Below are positions 53,733 to 60,852 of a DNA stretch of 64,000 nt, piece by piece. This DNA is from Chitinophagales bacterium (GTDB lineage Bacteria > Bacteroidota > Bacteroidia > Chitinophagales > LD1), in the NCBI GenBank assembly GCA_016786765.1, contig JAEUUZ010000025.1, positions 62,001 to 126,000 of the forward strand, given 5' to 3'. Both the position numbers and the translations under genes were made by a program. Position 1 is the stretch's first letter, and every line of letters starts with the position of its first letter. The notes under the pieces were generated by a model, which was not told the DNA's origin, did no database searches, and saw nothing but the letters and a program-made list of their open reading frames with translations.

Positions 53733-55679
53733 TTAACTCTTGCCCATATTCGGCCGGAAAATAACAGTACCTGTTTCGTTATTGAAATCGATACGTTGCG
53801 CATTTAATACCTGAAGTTTTTTGAGTAGTTCGATTTGTTTGATTTCGTCTGTTTCTAATTGTAATTGCTCTTCAATCAATTTCACTTGTTCTAAGCTGTG
53901 ATATTGCTTCAATCGCAACACTGCCGAAAACATGTCTTTCTGAAAGAGCATCTGTTTGTCGGGCACAATTACTTGATAGCGTTTCCACCAACCATCGCTT
54001 ATTTCATGTTGGCTTGTTAATAGCTCATATGCAATTACTGCAATTGCTTGATCTTCGTGATGCATGTAGGCATTCGTTTCCAATGGCGGATCGGTTTGCT
54101 TAATCATATCAAATGCATATTTGTATTTGGTTTCAAACTCGATACCTTCTAATTCATCAAAAATAAATTTGGCTATCGTCTCATCTTGTTCATCGTACTT
54201 AATTCGCATGGCACCAAACTCCATTAAAATACGAACAATATCGCGCTCATAATATTCCAGCGATAGAGTTGCAATTTCTACTTGTTGTGTTTTATGCAAC
54301 TCGGACTCTACTTGCTGTTCGTAAGATGGTGGACCTTGATATTCTTCCTCTTTTGGTTTTGTAGTTTGGTTTTTTCTTCGAAGTTTATTCACTTCAATGA
54401 TGAGCAGTTGCTCCGACATGCCAAACTTTTCTGCACAAGAACGCACATAAACAGACCGTTGTATGGCATCCGGGATTTTTGCAACCGTTGTAATAATATC
54501 TTTAATTAACTCCGCTTTCTTTATCGGGTCGTTCTTCGCTTCTGCAGCAAATAAGGATGATTTGAATACAATTAAATCTTGCTTATGTGTTTTTACATAG
54601 TCTTCAAACGCAGTAGTACCCACCTTTTTGATGTAAGAATCCGGGTCTTCAGGCTCAGGAAGCACAACTATGCGCACGTTCATGCCTTCTTCTAAAATCA
54701 AATCAGTTCCACGCAATGCGGCCTTTACTCCGGCACTATCGCCATCATACAGTAATGTAATGTTATTGGTAAAGCGTTTTACTAATTTTATCTGATCCAC
54801 AGTTAGCGCAGTTCCTGAAGAAGCAACTACATTTTCAATACCATTTTGTACTAATGAAATAACATCGGTGTAGCCTTCACACAAAAGACATTCATCTTTT
54901 TTTCGGATATCACTTTTAGCTTGAAAAATACCGTAGAGAATTTTGCTTTTGATGTACACATCCGATTCAGGGGTGTTTACATACTTTGGCGCTTTCTCAT
55001 CCTTTTTCATAATCCTTCCGCCAAAGGCGATCACTTTGCCCATCAGATTGTGAATAGGGAACATGGCTCGGTTGCGAAAGAAATCGAAACGAGAATCTTC
55101 TTTTGCGGAAGTTAGTCCGGCTTTCTTCAAAATTTCGAGCTGGTAGCCTTGTTTTAAGCCTGTCTCGGTAAGTAATGAGCCCGATTCCGGTGAGAAGCCC
55201 AGTTGAAATTTATCGATTGTTTGCTGCGAAAACCCACGTTCTTTGAAATAGGCTAAACCCACTCGGCCTTCTTCGTTATTCAACATATAATCGGTGAAAA
55301 AACGTTGTGCAAACTGATTCACAATTAAAATACTTTCTTGTTGTGAATGTTTGATTTCGTCTTCGCGCTGCTTTTCTTCCGACACAAATTCTTCTACCAC
55401 TTCGATGTTGTATTTCTTTGCTAAGTAGCGCAAAGCCTCGGTATAACTAAGTTGTTGGTGTTCCATTAAAAAGGTAATGGAATTTCCGGCTTTCCCGCAA
55501 CCAAAACATTTGTAAATATTTTTAGCTACGGAAACATTAAAAGAGGGTGTTTTTTCGTTGTGAAACGGACAGCAGCCAATAAGCGAAGAACCTCTCTTTT
55601 TCAAGGCTACAAATTCGCCCACCACCTCATCAATATGAGCAGCATCAATAATTCTGGAGATGGTGAGTTTTGGAATCAT
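53733..55679 (-). CDS. dnaG: DNA primase DnaG
   Basis: 648 residues. Zinc-binding domain: CPFH (Cys37/His40) and CFGC (58/61) with PSFNV between. TOPRIM domain: LCEGYTDVISL and LYDGDSAGVKAALRG (about 262-325). The C-terminal helicase-binding domain is at about 480-640. Synthesises RNA primers at the replication fork with DnaB. Its stop is 3 bases from the rsmE stop (convergent); the start (55679) is divergent from the retropepsin-like gene. Confidence 0.95.
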   Translation of the reverse strand: MIPKLTISRIIDAAHIDEVVGEFVALKKRGSSLIGCCPFHNEKTPSFNVSVAKNIYKCFGCGKAGNSITFLMEHQQLSYTEALRYLAKKYNIEVVEEFVSEEKQREDEIKHSQQESILIVNQFAQRFFTDYMLNNEEGRVGLAYFKERGFSQQTIDKFQLGFSPESGSLLTETGLKQGYQLEILKKAGLTSAKEDSRFDFFRNRAMFPIHNLMGKVIAFGGRIMKKDEKAPKYVNTPESDVYIKSKILYGIFQAKSDIRKKDECLLCEGYTDVISLVQNGIENVVASSGTALTVDQIKLVKRFTNNITLLYDGDSAGVKAALRGTDLILEEGMNVRIVVLPEPEDPDSYIKKVGTTAFEDYVKTHKQDLIVFKSSLFAAEAKNDPIKKAELIKDIITTVAKIPDAIQRSVYVRSCAEKFGMSEQLLIIEVNKLRRKNQTTKPKEEEYQGPPSYEQQVESELHKTQQVEIATLSLEYYERDIVRILMEFGAMRIKYDEQDETIAKFIFDELEGIEFETKYKYAFDMIKQTDPPLETNAYMHHEDQAIAVIAYELLTSQHEISDGWWKRYQVIVPDKQMLFQKDMFSAVLRLKQYHSLEQVKLIEEQLQLETDEIKQIELLKKLQVLNAQRIDFNNETGTVIFRPNMGKS

Positions 55680-55723
55680 GGCTTAAAGCTAAAAATATTT
55701 ACATTCGGGATAAATTGAATCCA

Positions 55724-56161
55724 ATGAACATGACAGCAAAAAAAGTAGCCAAGCTCAAATTAGTGGAATTAGCCGAAAATAATTACCATGTTTTTTTAAC
55801 GGTTAAGACCAACGGCAAACGAAATATTTTCATTTTAGATACAGGGGCTTCAGGTTCGGTAGTGGATTTGAATTATTACACCAAAAATTTGGCGGCAAAA
55901 CATAAAACCATTAATCAAGAAGTGCGCGGATTGCACAGTACACAAAGTCAAACGCATGTTGGAAAATTGAAAACGCTTGAACTCGGTACATTACAATTCA
56001 AAAATGTGCAGGTGTCGTGTATTGATTTGTCGCACGTGAATCAAGCCTACAAAATGCGCGATTTGAAACTAAAAGTGAATGGGATTATCGGAAGCGATAT
56101 TCTTGTGAAGATTGGTGCTATCATTGATTACAAAACAATGGAACTGTTAGTTCGAAGTTAA
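55724..56161 (+). CDS. Retropepsin-like aspartic protease
   Basis: 145 residues (start at ATG 55724; an ATG at 55730 is also possible). FILDTGASGSVVD (Asp39, Thr, Gly, Ala, Ser) is the retropepsin active site, and VNGIIGSDILVKIGAIIDYKT is the second conserved block (flap/Asp-binding alpha loop). A single-domain protease is expected to work as a homodimer. No signal peptide or membrane helix, so cytosolic. Divergent from dnaG. Confidence 0.8.
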   Translation: MNMTAKKVAKLKLVELAENNYHVFLTVKTNGKRNIFILDTGASGSVVDLNYYTKNLAAKHKTINQEVRGLHSTQSQTHVGKLKTLELGTLQFKNVQVSCIDLSHVNQAYKMRDLKLKVNGIIGSDILVKIGAIIDYKTMELLVRS

Positions 56162-56223
56162 TGTGGTTGTTATTCATATCGCTTGCTGAAATTTTGTTGT
56201 ATGTTTAACGTATCAAATTGAAA

Positions 56224-56886
56224 ATGAAAGTTACAATCACTTTTATTGTTTGTGTTTTACTCTTTGGTGCTAGTGTTGCGCAAGAGAAACCTTTGCAGAT
56301 TGCTTTATTGAAATACAATGGTGGTGGAGATTGGTATGCAAATCCAACGTCATTGCCCAACTTGATTAAATATTGCAATCAAACCATGCGCATGAATATA
56401 GAGCCCGAACCTGCTACGGTTGAAGTAGGTAGTGCAGCGTTGTTTAATTATCCTTTTGTGCATATGACCGGTCATGGCAATGTGGTGTTTAGCAATCAAG
56501 AGTTGGAGAATTTACGCACGTATCTATTAGCCGGTGGATTTTTACATGCCGATGATAATTACGGAATGGATAAGTTTATCCGTATTCAATTGGAAAAACT
56601 ATTTCCCGGTGATAAGTTGGTTGAATTGCCTCCTTCGCATCCTATATTTCATCAGCAATTTGATTTCCCCAAGGGTCTGCCTAAAGTACATGAGCACGAT
56701 AGTAAGCCTTCACAGGCCTTTGGTTTGTTTCATGAAGGTAGAATGGTGGTACTCTATACCTTTGAATGTGATTTAGGCGATGGCTGGGAGGATCCAGAAG
56801 TACACAAAGACACTCCCGAAAATCATGAGAAGGCATTGAAAATGGGGGCTAATATTATTCGTTTTGTGTTTAGCGGAAAAAATTAG
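56224..56886 (+). CDS. DUF4159 secreted protein
   Basis: 220 residues from the ATG at 56224, signal peptide MKVTITFIVCVLLFGASVAQ. Family blocks: IALLKYNGGGDWYANPTSLPNLIKY, FVHMTGHGNVVFSNQE, GGFLHADDNYGMDKFI, HPIFHQQFDFPKGLPKVHEHD and ECDLGDGWEDP. The glutamine amidotransferase/flavodoxin-like fold lacks a nucleophile, so it may bind a ligand or partner. Its stop codon overlaps that of the convergent membrane gene by 4 bases. Confidence 0.88.
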   Translation: MKVTITFIVCVLLFGASVAQEKPLQIALLKYNGGGDWYANPTSLPNLIKYCNQTMRMNIEPEPATVEVGSAALFNYPFVHMTGHGNVVFSNQELENLRTYLLAGGFLHADDNYGMDKFIRIQLEKLFPGDKLVELPPSHPIFHQQFDFPKGLPKVHEHDSKPSQAFGLFHEGRMVVLYTFECDLGDGWEDPEVHKDTPENHEKALKMGANIIRFVFSGKN

Positions 56887-57227
56887 TTTTTCCATTTTTT
56901 AAGCATTAACGAAAGATAGTACACGGAAACAATGACCAATCCAATCACAAAGAAACTAATGGCATAGGGGCGCAACCCATCTTGAAAATAGAACTCACCA
57001 ATCATCCAAGAGGAGTTGGCGCAAATCCAGCAGCAGATAGCTAAATTGTGTGCCAATTCACTCCATGTTTTTCGATTTACCCAGGTAATGTATATAGCCA
57101 TGGAGAGAGTAGGAATAATCATTGCTACACCAACCTGGCGGCTGAGGGTAACCCAACACAAATCTTTTATCAACCAAATTAAAATGTGTAGGTTTTCGTA
57201 TTTTCGAATGTTGTTTTGCTCTTCCAA
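56883..57227 (-). CDS. Small four-helix membrane protein
   Basis: 114 residues. About four hydrophobic segments (ILIWLIKDLCWV, VGVAMIIPTLSMAIYIT, LAICCWICANSSWMIGEF, YAISFFVIGLVIVSVYYLSLML) and a basic C-terminal tail (KKWKN). WNIHILIW-like start and ELAHNLAICCWICANSSWMIGEF segment look like a conserved unknown family of the phylum. Last gene of the minus-strand accessory group; 65 bases separate it from the 354-residue membrane gene. Confidence 0.6.
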   Translation of the reverse strand: MEEQNNIRKYENLHILIWLIKDLCWVTLSRQVGVAMIIPTLSMAIYITWVNRKTWSELAHNLAICCWICANSSWMIGEFYFQDGLRPYAISFFVIGLVIVSVYYLSLMLKKWKN

Positions 57228-57292
57228 TGTTGTTCTTTCTTCGTGAAAGATGTGGAGAAAATTGCTTAAAACAAAAGATACATTCCAATCCT

Positions 57293-58357
57293 TTAATTTA
57301 CCAACTCAATAATGTATTTGTTTTTCTCTTTGTTAATGTCAAGAGGCACCGTGTTATACTTTTTTACAACCTTTCTATCATCATCAAGGCGTTCAACAGA
57401 TACAGCGTATTTGTCTTCTTCCAGAGGCATAGTAGCGATAAATACTTCTCTTTCTGAATTCCAGTCGAGTTGAACAAGTTTGTTATTGGTTGACGCAATA
57501 ATATGTACATCTACTTTTGTGCAATCGATATTACTTTCATCGTTTAGTTTTGCTGTGTTGAGGGTAAATACAATTTCATTTGGTGAAGTATGTTTAGGGA
57601 CAGCAGCTGCCGGAATCGTAGTGTCACCCCCACTACTAGGAAGTAAAAGGTCTTTAAGCTTATCGAGAAACTTCATTACTCGACCGGAATAGAATCCCGC
57701 AATAAATGAAAATACTAGCATACCTTTCCCTGCACTAACATTGGCCACTGAGCTATCCGAGGAGATGTAGGTGTAACTTAATATCAGCACTAGTGTACAC
57801 ACCGGAGCATAAACCATTTTAGCAATATGGTCATATATTTCCTTGTAGTCGAAAGCCCGTACTTCTAAAGTTGTAGATCCATCGGCAGGTTTTCCTCTAT
57901 TGGCAATACTTACATAATAAATTAAACTAAGTAAAACGCCTACAAAAGCCCATAATAAAACTTCGGCAAAACTTTGATAGCCATGTAACCAAAAAAAAGA
58001 AGACACTTTAAACTCTTGATCTTTTAAGAGCGACATTACATTTTTTGTTTTTACATCCGGCAAACTAATAAACATCCGATTTAATGGTACTATGGAATCC
58101 TCATCAAAAGATGTTTTGAGGTAGGTTATAATTCGTTTGTCGCGATGTGTTCGAAGGGTTAATTCAACACTATCTATCGGATTATTGAAATCTTCCACAA
58201 GCAGCGATAGGTTTTGAAATTGGCTATTATTCAATGTTTTCATTTCGCTACCCGGAAGGAAGAAATGGGCAATAATATACAGTATAACTGCCACCGTATG
58301 TAATAGAATAAGAAATCCGAACCAATATTTTCCTTGTTTTAGTTTTTCGAACATCAT
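57293..58357 (-). CDS. Membrane protein with C-terminal beta-rich domain, unknown
   Basis: 354 residues (ATG at 58357; a second Met follows). Helices at about 15-35, 128-150, 180-200 and 212-232; the first loop (about 40-120) is outside, with beta-strand and helical segments. After the last helix, residues 250-354 form a soluble, probably cytoplasmic, beta-sandwich-like part (NEIVFTLNTAKLNDESN ... VQLDWNSEREVFIATMPLEEDKYAVSV). No family name is certain. Follows the papain-like protease gene by 29 bases, so they are likely co-expressed. Confidence 0.6.
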   Translation of the reverse strand: MMFEKLKQGKYWFGFLILLHTVAVILYIIAHFFLPGSEMKTLNNSQFQNLSLLVEDFNNPIDSVELTLRTHRDKRIITYLKTSFDEDSIVPLNRMFISLPDVKTKNVMSLLKDQEFKVSSFFWLHGYQSFAEVLLWAFVGVLLSLIYYVSIANRGKPADGSTTLEVRAFDYKEIYDHIAKMVYAPVCTLVLILSYTYISSDSSVANVSAGKGMLVFSFIAGFYSGRVMKFLDKLKDLLLPSSGGDTTIPAAAVPKHTSPNEIVFTLNTAKLNDESNIDCTKVDVHIIASTNNKLVQLDWNSEREVFIATMPLEEDKYAVSVERLDDDRKVVKKYNTVPLDINKEKNKYIIELVN

Positions 58358-58386
58358 TTTTTATTTATCAATTTATGAGTAGTCAA

Positions 58387-59184
58387 TTATCGTTTTTTTG
58401 ATTTAAGATTAACGGAGTTTTCTTCCACTAAGCGCACAGTCCAAAAGTCATCGGCTAAATCTTCATTCAATAGATAGTCGTAGGGCATAGTGAAGTATCC
58501 TTTCTTACCCCATGTATTACCCCAGCTATTACGGACAATAAATCGCTTTGTTTTTTCATCATATCCTACCGCCAATAAGGCATGGCCGCCTAAATTGCTC
58601 TCTTCTTTTTTGGGCAGATTTAGTTTCCCGGTTTTAGCAACAGTAACACTCTCAAAGCTTTCGTACACCGAGAAGCCGAATACAAAAGGGAACCCTTCTG
58701 CTAAACACGCTTTCATCTGATTTAAATTGCGTGTTACCCTATTGTAGCTAATGGCTTGATGTTTTTCGGCTTCTTTGTAGCATTTAATTGCCGGTTTTTG
58801 GGTGAATTTCGCAATATGGTAGGGTAACATCGTTTCCGGACAAACCCCTTGTTTATTGATGGTTTTAAAGCCATCGCGAATCATTGCACCACTGTCTTCT
58901 TCCACTGTGTTTAGAATTACTCTTTCGTTATAGTAAATGAATAATCGAGATGGCATAAATGCTAATGTTTGGTTTTGTTTCAGTAAGCAAAACTGAAACG
59001 CTGCGCCAATAGCATTCGCAGTACAGCTGCCCAAATTTCCTTGGTCGTAAATAGCGGGCATTTTTTTCGATAAATCTACTTTTGTTGGAAGTTGCCGTAA
59101 CATAGATGGTCGAGCCAAGAATCGAAAGTCGCGCTGATCCGGTAAATCCGGCATCCATCCGAAGTGTTTAATATGGCGTTTCAT
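58387..59184 (-). CDS. Papain-like (C1 family) cysteine protease
   Basis: 265 residues. Catalytic residues: Gln48 (oxyanion) and Cys54 in YDQGNLGSCTANAIG, His201 in GGHALLAVGYD, Asn219 in VRNSWGNTWGKKGYF. No pro-domain longer than 40 residues and no signal peptide, so it may be cytoplasmic and active as made. Short N-terminal HFGWMPDLPDQRDF is seen in many bacterial C1 proteins. Upstream is a YjzC-like peptide (29 bases), downstream a membrane protein. Confidence 0.9.
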   Translation of the reverse strand: MKRHIKHFGWMPDLPDQRDFRFLARPSMLRQLPTKVDLSKKMPAIYDQGNLGSCTANAIGAAFQFCLLKQNQTLAFMPSRLFIYYNERVILNTVEEDSGAMIRDGFKTINKQGVCPETMLPYHIAKFTQKPAIKCYKEAEKHQAISYNRVTRNLNQMKACLAEGFPFVFGFSVYESFESVTVAKTGKLNLPKKEESNLGGHALLAVGYDEKTKRFIVRNSWGNTWGKKGYFTMPYDYLLNEDLADDFWTVRLVEENSVNLKSKKR

Positions 59185-59213
59185 ATATTAGATTTTGGTT
59201 TTAAAAATTGGAT

Positions 59214-59396
59214 TTAAGCACCTGTTGGTTTATGCATTGCAGCTTTTATTAGCTCATAATGGTAACCTCTTCCGTTACAAGGCGGGAAGTATTCTCCTTT
59301 TATAAAAGTGAGTTCCATGATATTTTTCTGATATGCAGTATGCACCTCTGCATAAATACCGCTTTGGGGTACAGTTTCACCTGGTTTGTATTTCAT
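59214..59396 (-). CDS. Small YjzC-like protein
   Basis: 60 residues. KPGETVPQSGIYAEV and KGEYFPPCNGRGYHYELIKAA follow the pattern PGexxPxSGxY...xGexFPP of small YjzC-like proteins in other bacteria. One Cys and two His near the C-terminus. Function unknown; likely folds as a small beta unit. First of the accessory group leading to the papain-like protease. Confidence 0.6.
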   Translation of the reverse strand: MKYKPGETVPQSGIYAEVHTAYQKNIMELTFIKGEYFPPCNGRGYHYELIKAAMHKPTGA

Positions 59397-59760
59397 GATT
59401 TACCTAGAATGTGATTGTATTGAAATGGGATTGTTTAAGGCTATGTACGAAATTATTATTCAACAGTATGTTGCGCATTTTTTTGTCGTTTCCCAAACCC
59501 GCATTGGATATGTTATTCAAGTAACTTTGCATAAAGTTGAATTTTATTACAAACGAATAATCTTGCTCCATTCCTCTCCAAGCGAAAAACGGTGGTAGTG
59601 CTAACGCAACACAAATGTGGGTATGCATATGTATAGAACGTAAATTACTGCCTTTACAAAGCACGTAAGGAAATAGAAGAAAAAGGAAAAATTAATACTT
59701 GAAAAACGGGTATTTGTACTCGTTTCTTTATCCCGCCCGGCTCAACAAGGTGGCTATGTT
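59397..59760. other. Intergenic region without a convincing gene
   Basis: 364 bases between the YjzC-like gene and the response regulator. Several short open frames exist on both strands but none has a start, signal or composition that stands out. It contains the promoter region of the accessory operon and the terminator of the response regulator gene. Confidence 0.5.
59704..59725 (-). terminator. Terminator of the response regulator gene
   Basis: Stem AAACGGGTA (59704-59712) with TACTCGTTT (59717-59725; one G-T pair), 4-base loop TTTG, T-run on the minus strand at 59702-59706. About 35 bases after the regulator stop codon. Confidence 0.7.
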
Positions 59761-60420
59761 TTATTCTACAATATTATTGCGAACAGCATAAAGGACTAGT
59801 CCGGCAACATTTGAAACCCCGATCTTTTTCATCAGTTCAATACGGATGGCATCTACTCTTTTCTTGCTTAGGAAAACACGTTTTGCAATTTCTTCGCTAG
59901 TTAATTCTTCGCAAATTAACTTGAGTATATTACGCTCTGTTTCTAGTAATGGTGTTCCGTTATCGTTAAACTGAGGACTGATTTTACTGCGTTTCAGTAA
60001 CCGATTAAGCAGAGCTGTATTCGACTTCTCATTGAAATAAAAATTATTGTAATACACACTTTCGATGGCAATGGCTATTTCTTCAGGATCGGAATCTTTA
60101 GTGAGAAAGCCTTTTGCGCCTGATTCGATTGCGTTTACAATATGACTTTCAGCATCAAACATTGAAATGACAATAGCTTTTAATGCTGCATATTCCGATT
60201 GAATTTTTTCTAATACTTCGTAACCATCCAGTAACGGCATTCTCAAGTCCAATAAAACGATATCTGCCGGAGTGTTTTTGAGGGTGTTTAACAGTTGTTC
60301 TCCATTTTCCGCTTCAGCAACAACGCTCACTTGAGGTAAGTCGGACAGAATAGAAATTAAGCCCTTGCGAAAGAGTTTGTGATCATCGGCAACGATGATT
60401 TTGATTTCATTTGTTTTCAT
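59761..60420 (-). CDS. Orphan LuxR/NarL-family response regulator
   Basis: 219 residues. Receiver domain with acidic pocket ADDH (residues 11-14) and phospho-acceptor Asp58 in VLLDLRMPLLDG; Lys at about 107 (FLTKDSDPEE). The LuxR-type HTH is at about 155-210 (LLETERNILKLICEELTSEEIAKRVFLSKKRVDAIRIELMKKIGV). No histidine kinase is nearby, so the partner is encoded elsewhere. Gene has its own terminator. Confidence 0.9.
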   Translation of the reverse strand: MKTNEIKIIVADDHKLFRKGLISILSDLPQVSVVAEAENGEQLLNTLKNTPADIVLLDLRMPLLDGYEVLEKIQSEYAALKAIVISMFDAESHIVNAIESGAKGFLTKDSDPEEIAIAIESVYYNNFYFNEKSNTALLNRLLKRSKISPQFNDNGTPLLETERNILKLICEELTSEEIAKRVFLSKKRVDAIRIELMKKIGVSNVAGLVLYAVRNNIVE

Positions 60421-60686
60421 GTTTTTGGTTACGCATTAACCTTACGAATTCACCGCATATTGTGGTTTTCGGCACAATAGATTTTCCCCTGCTTAAATTT
60501 ACAAATCAAAATGGTGTTGCCAAATGCTGTGCATTTTTTGTAACGTATAAAAGCCTTTGTATTTGTTTGTAAACAGCATTTTTGTTGGTTTCTTATCTAT
60601 CAATACTACTATCTATCGTATAAGCGAATCAACAGAATATTCTGTTTTGGAGGTAGTTCAGTGAACGGAAATGTTATAAAAACTAA
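60421..60686. other. Intergenic region with a perfect 16-bp palindrome
   Basis: 266 bases. Holds AACAGAATATTCTGTT (60631-60646), a perfect 16-bp palindrome, and GTTCA-G-TGAAC (60656-60666), a perfect 5-bp inverted repeat. Just before it, GGAGGTAGTTCAGT (60649-60662) resembles the 5' end of many bacterial tRNAs; no complete tRNA follows. No open frame of note. Confidence 0.45.
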
Positions 60687-60717
60687 AAAAGGTTGCCGAA
60701 AGAATCGACAACCTTTT
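60687..60717 (-). terminator. Terminator of tRNA-Cys
   Basis: Stem AAAAGGTTG (60687-60695) with CAACCTTTT (60709-60717) and an A-run at its left (T on the minus strand). It starts 3 bases after the tRNA 3' end. Confidence 0.85.
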
Positions 60718-60719
60718 AG

Positions 60720-60790
60720 AGGTCGAGAGCGGATTCGAACCGCTGTACAAGCTTTTGCAGAGCTCTGCCTAGCCACTCGGCCACCCGACC
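60720..60790 (-). tRNA. tRNA-Cys (anticodon GCA)
   Basis: On the minus strand the acceptor GGTCGGG pairs with CTCGACC, the anticodon arm is GAGCT-CTGCAAA-AGCTT with anticodon GCA, and the T-arm is AGCGG-TTCGAAT-CCGCT. 71 bases, class I; CCA not encoded. Separated from rnr by its own region. Confidence 0.95.
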
Positions 60791-60813
60791 ATTGGATTGC
60801 AAATGTAGTTTTT

Positions 60814-60846
60814 TTTGCAAATACGCAAAATCATTTTTTACTTTTG
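60814..60846 (+). promoter_or_regulatory. Promoter TTTG-N21-TACTTTTG of rnr
   Basis: TTTG at 60814-60817 and TACTTTTG (exact TAnnTTTG) at 60839-60846, 21 bases apart. The box ends 6 bases before the start codon, so the transcript would begin at or next to the ATG. Confidence 0.6.
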
Positions 60847-60852
60847 CAGTAC

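Noticed and set aside
59397-59760. Small genes in the region before the response regulator
   Set aside because: Several 60-86 codon frames on both strands overlap each other, lack signals, and have no recognisable family.
60661-60852. N-terminal extension of RNase R by 64 codons
   Set aside because: It runs across the tRNA-Cys gene and its terminator on the opposite strand, and the extra residues do not resemble RNase R. The ATG at 60853 follows a good promoter box.
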